In this document: positions 5,027 through 6,027 of the stretch, one piece after another
How positions within the stretch are numbered: the first letter of the stretch is position 1
Layout of the letters: each line of letters opens with the position of its first letter
From: Gammaproteobacteria bacterium
Lineage (GTDB): Bacteria; Pseudomonadota; Gammaproteobacteria; Pseudomonadales; DSM-25080
Assembly (NCBI GenBank): GCA_013372965.1
Contig: JABXIR010000031.1
Location: forward strand, 1-6,027
Length of the DNA stretch: 6,027 nucleotides
Reading direction: 5' to 3'
Position numbers and translations under genes: made by a program
Notes under the pieces: generated by a model
What the model was told of the DNA's origin: nothing
What the model saw: the letters and a program-made list of their open reading frames with translations, nothing else
Database searches by the model: none

Positions 5027-6027
5027 ATGAATCGGCAGGAACAGTCGACCCATCTCCCAATTGGTACACGACTCGGTGAGTATGAAATTCAGGAAGTGCT
5101 CGGCCAAGGCGGTTTTGGTATTACATACAAAGCTTGGGATGCGACTTTGGCATGCTTTGTTGCGCTTAAAGAATACTTTCCCAAACATTTGGCGAACCGT
5201 TCGAATGACAGCGTCTCCATCCGTCCGATCAGCGCTGACGACGCGAGTTCCTACGAAAAAGGACTGCATAGCTTCGTTGAGGAAGCCCGTACCTTAGCGC
5301 AATTCCAGCATCCGGGCGTGGTTCCTGTTAAGCGAATGGTGAAAGCGAATAACACGGCTTACATGGTCATGGGCTTTGTTGAGGGACAAACGCTGAGCGA
5401 GTATATGCGTGACCACAATTCTCAAGTTGAGCCTTCGAAGCTTGTTGCGTGGACAGAGCAAATCCTAGACGCATTGGAAAAAGTTCACGCGGCTGGTTTA
5501 CTCCATCGAGATATCAAGCCTGGCAATGTATACATTGGCTCAGATGGTCATGCGATGTTGCTCGATTTTGGTGCTGCTCGCCGCGTTGCGGCCGAGGCAT
5601 CGCAGTCGATAACAGGGGTGATCAGTGCTGGCTATTCACCGATTGAGCAATATTCCGAAAGTACCAAAAATCAAGGGCCTTGGACGGATATTTATTCGCT
5701 ATCGGCCACCTTGTATCGCTGTATTACGGGTGAAAAACCGATCGAGGCAACGACACGTCGTGACGATATGGACGACGGCGATCCTGACCCGATTCCGCCA
5801 ATCCCACCAGAGGCTTTTCCTCAGTATCCCGCTGGCTTTATTAATGCGGTCTCGGGTGGCCTCGTTGTTATTCGTAAGAACCGAATTCAATCGGTGGCGC
5901 AGTTTCGTGCGATGATGAAGGCGTCTGGCTCGACGGCATCTCCCAAAACGAAACCGACGCCAGCACCTCAACCCACACCGAAGTCCGTTCCGAAAAACCG
6001 TCCGGATGACTCGGTCCACTCAGGCCC
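5027..6027 (+). CDS. Hanks-type Ser/Thr protein kinase (3' end outside window)
   Basis: The visible part is 333 codons. Kinase motifs are complete: glycine loop GQGGFGITY (26-34), VALKEYFP with Lys48, the helix-C segment SFVEEARTL (Glu85 or Glu86), a hinge near MGFVEGQTL, catalytic loop LLHRDIKPGN (Asp162, Asn167), metal-binding DFGAAR (Asp180), activation segment with Thr196, GYSPIEQY (202-209) in place of APE, and WTDIYSLSATLY. The HRD Arg suggests activation by phosphorylation. The KEYFP signature is typical of a bacterial kinase group often found with VWA, FHA or PP2C genes. After the kinase domain a Pro/Thr/Lys-rich linker begins near residue 300 and runs to the window edge. A transmembrane helix or sensor domain probably follows but cannot be seen. 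ATG 5027 is the first possible start: an in-frame stop lies at 5021-5023, and a weak TAGG site (5017-5020) is six bases upstream. It is the predicted writer for this locus. Confidence 0.95.
   Translation, partial: MNRQEQSTHLPIGTRLGEYEIQEVLGQGGFGITYKAWDATLACFVALKEYFPKHLANRSNDSVSIRPISADDASSYEKGLHSFVEEARTLAQFQHPGVVPVKRMVKANNTAYMVMGFVEGQTLSEYMRDHNSQVEPSKLVAWTEQILDALEKVHAAGLLHRDIKPGNVYIGSDGHAMLLDFGAARRVAAEASQSITGVISAGYSPIEQYSESTKNQGPWTDIYSLSATLYRCITGEKPIEATTRRDDMDDGDPDPIPPIPPEAFPQYPAGFINAVSGGLVVIRKNRIQSVAQFRAMMKASGSTASPKTKPTPAPQPTPKSVPKNRPDDSVHSG

Noticed and set aside
5061..5915. Several short open frames on both strands within the kinase region
   Set aside because: The kinase frame is continuous from 5027 to the window end with every kinase motif in order. 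The other frames overlap it and encode nothing recognisable.
1..6027. A type VI secretion regulatory locus (PpkA/PppA/Fha)
   Set aside because: The kinase/phosphatase/FHA trio fits in part, but no T6SS structural gene is visible. The VWA-stator fusion, the pseudo-protease protein and the second PP2C are not part of that pathway. Only the flanks could settle it.

Overview
The window is a densely packed, single-strand (+) operon fragment from a Gram-negative bacterium, most likely a gammaproteobacterium. The clues are the AAGGAG ribosome binding site, the very tight gene spacing with ATGA and TAATG junctions, base composition near 50% GC by eye, and proteins built for an inner membrane plus periplasm. 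The species cannot be fixed from the sequence. Coding sequence runs from the first base to the last. Both end genes are cut by the window, and no gene-free stretch exceeds 30 bases. No promoter, terminator, RNA gene, mobile element or CRISPR array was seen.

Layout: (1) the last 43 codons of a membrane protein whose tail resembles the end of MotA/TolQ/ExbB-type proton-channel subunits (1-133); (2) a soluble FHA protein with three Thr-containing acidic motifs in a disordered N-terminal half (147-854); (3) a soluble PP2C phosphatase (854-1615); (4) a secreted-in, single-pass protein made of signal peptide, degenerate trypsin-like domain, long coiled coil, transmembrane helix and cytoplasmic FHA domain (1612-3009); (5) a MotB/ExbD-like transmembrane segment fused to a periplasmic von Willebrand A domain (3014-3865); (6) a second PP2C phosphatase, membrane-anchored with a small periplasmic tail (3868-4998); (7) the kinase domain of a Hanks-type Ser/Thr kinase, open at the right edge (5027-6027).

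Taken together, the genes look like a trans-envelope phospho-threonine signalling unit. The kinase would write, two phosphatases would erase, and two FHA proteins would read pThr in the cytoplasm. The periplasmic side carries a pseudo-protease/coiled-coil module and a VWA module. The VWA module sits on a proton-channel-like stator helix with a conserved-looking Asp, which may pair with the MotA/TolQ-like upstream protein. The kinase/phosphatase/FHA logic is known from type VI secretion (PpkA/PppA/Fha) and from TerY-P type VWA-phosphatase-kinase triads, but no T6SS structural gene or ter gene is visible here. Coupling of an ion-driven stator to pThr signalling is my inference and is the most interesting aspect of the window.
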